Shown here in pieces: positions 63,224 through 64,000 of a stretch of DNA of 64,000 bases; position 1 is the stretch's first letter, and the number at the start of each line of letters is the position of its first letter. The notes under the pieces are model-generated. The model was not told the origin of the DNA. It saw only the letters and a list, made by a program, of their open reading frames with translations, and made no database searches. Position numbers and translations under genes: made by a program. This DNA is from PALSA-693 sp963780345 (GTDB lineage: Bacteria; Actinomycetota; Acidimicrobiia; Acidimicrobiales; Palsa-688): NCBI GenBank assembly GCA_963780345.1, contig CAWABU010000001.1:310001-374000 (forward strand). The letters are read 5' to 3'.

Positions 63224-63229
63224 TAGGTT
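63224..63229 (+). promoter_or_regulatory. Probable -10 element of the molybdenum hydroxylase gene
   Basis: TAGGTT is six bases before ATG 63236 and belongs to the TAGGYT-start pattern. Confidence 0.45.
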
Positions 63230-63235
63230 GCGGTC

Positions 63236-64000
63236 ATGCCCGGTTCCCTTCTCGGTACTCAGGTTCGTCGCGTCGAAGACCCCGATCTGCTGAAGGGTCG
63301 GGGCACCTACGTCGGCAACCTCCGCCACGACGGCCTGGCCCGGGTGGCCTTCGTGCGTTCCCCCTGGCCCACGCCCGAATTGTCCAGATCGACGTCGGCG
63401 CGGCCCGGGCTGCGCCGGGGGTCGTCGCCGTGTACACCGCCCCCGACCTGGGCGTGGCCCCGTTCCACGGGTTCATGGTGCTGAACCCGGCCTGCGCCCG
63501 GCCGCCGCTGGCCGAGGGCAAGGTCCGATTTGTCGGCGAGGCCGTCGCCATGGTGGTGGCCGAGACCCGTGTCGCCGCAGTGGACGCGGCGGAGCTGGTC
63601 GACGTCGAGTACGAGCCGCTGGACGCGGTCACCGACCCCGAGCTCGCGGTCGCCGACGGGGCGCCGCTGCAGTTCGAGGAAATCGGCAGCAACGTGGTCG
63701 CCAGCAATGGCGGTGACACCGAATCCGACCCCCTCGACGGCGCCACGACGGTGGTGCGCGCCACCCTGCAGAACCAGCGGATCGCCGTCGTACCGATGGA
63801 AGGCAACTCGATCGCGGTGCTGCCCGGTGACGACGGCGACGGACACGACCTGACGGTCTTCGTGTCCACCCAGATGCCGCACGGGTTCGCCGGCTCGGTC
63901 AGCCGGACCCTCGGGCTCGACCAGGCCAGGCTTCGGGTCGTGGCACCTGACGTCGGCGGGGCCTTCGGCGGCAAAGCCGGCGTGGGCTACGAGCACGCCG
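63236..64000 (+). CDS. Molybdenum hydroxylase large subunit (xanthine/CO-dehydrogenase family), partial and frameshifted
   Basis: This is the start of a large molybdopterin-binding subunit of the CoxL/XdhB family; it runs off the window. LLGTQVRRVEDPDLLKGRGT, AFVRSPLAHARIVQIDVGAA, GKVRFVGEAVAMVVAETRV and APDVGGAFGGKAG are typical. The frame changes near 63360-63364, where a run of five C should be six (RSP/LAHARI), so one base is missing. The substrate (CO, xanthine, aldehydes) cannot be told from this part. Confidence 0.88.

Overview
The window is about 64 kb of a very GC-rich bacterial chromosome. Gene order (plsX-acpP-rnc-mutM-smc-ftsY-ffh-rpsP-khpA-rimM-trmD-rplS, then DUF2469-yraN-comM-dprA-rpsB-tsf-pyrH-frr-cdsA-dxr-rseP-ispG-proS-rimP-nusA-ylxR-infB-ylxP-rbfA-truB-ribF-rpsO-pnp, then dapB-dapA-rnj-ftsK-rimO-pgsA-cinA) is that of an actinobacterium. 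GTG/TTG starts are common, and several genes have a TAGGYT-type -10 hexamer only 5-9 bases before the start codon, as in leaderless actinobacterial mRNAs. An Acidimicrobiia-like lineage is my inference; nothing in the window proves it.

Region by region: 1-7.6 kb holds fatty-acid/phospholipid, RNA-processing, DNA-repair, chromosome-structure and SRP-receptor genes. 7.6-10.2 kb is a reverse-strand three-gene ABC-2 exporter. 10.3-14 kb is the ffh-to-rplS translation cluster. 13.9-18.3 kb is an integrated mobile element. 18.5-23.7 kb carries DUF2469, yraN, a Cys/Met PLP enzyme, a small zinc-ribbon gene and the competence-type genes comM and dprA. 24-36 kb covers S2/EF-Ts, UMP kinase, RRF, CdsA, the MEP genes dxr and ispG around the site-2 protease rseP, an Eis-like acetyltransferase and a eukaryote/archaea-type prolyl-tRNA synthetase. 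36-46 kb is the rimP-nusA-infB-rbfA-truB-ribF-rpsO block behind a probable transcription attenuator. 46-64 kb holds pnp, an M16 peptidase, the lysine/DAP genes dapB and dapA, a diiron protein, RNase J, FtsK, homoserine kinase, RimO, PgsA, CinA, ThpR and the start of a molybdenum hydroxylase large subunit.

The most notable feature is the roughly 4.35 kb element in the 3' end of rplS. It is bounded by 40-bp direct repeats (38/40 identical) and encodes a tyrosine integrase, a G2P/HUH-type rolling-circle replication initiator and two exported proteins of unknown function, with hairpin-rich noncoding stretches. In the integrated state the integrase has no start codon at the left end. Its missing start (ATG at 18258 plus 17 codons) lies at the opposite end, reading through the right repeat. 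Joining the two ends in the excised circle would recreate one continuous integrase gene. Integration therefore appears to separate int from its own promoter and start codon.

Sequence quality is uneven. From about 1.7 to 14.5 kb nearly every gene, essential ones included, carries one or more 1-base frameshifts, while most genes after 18 kb are intact apart from ylxR, the last gene and possibly yraN. I read these as sequencing or assembly errors and give full gene spans with the approximate shift positions.
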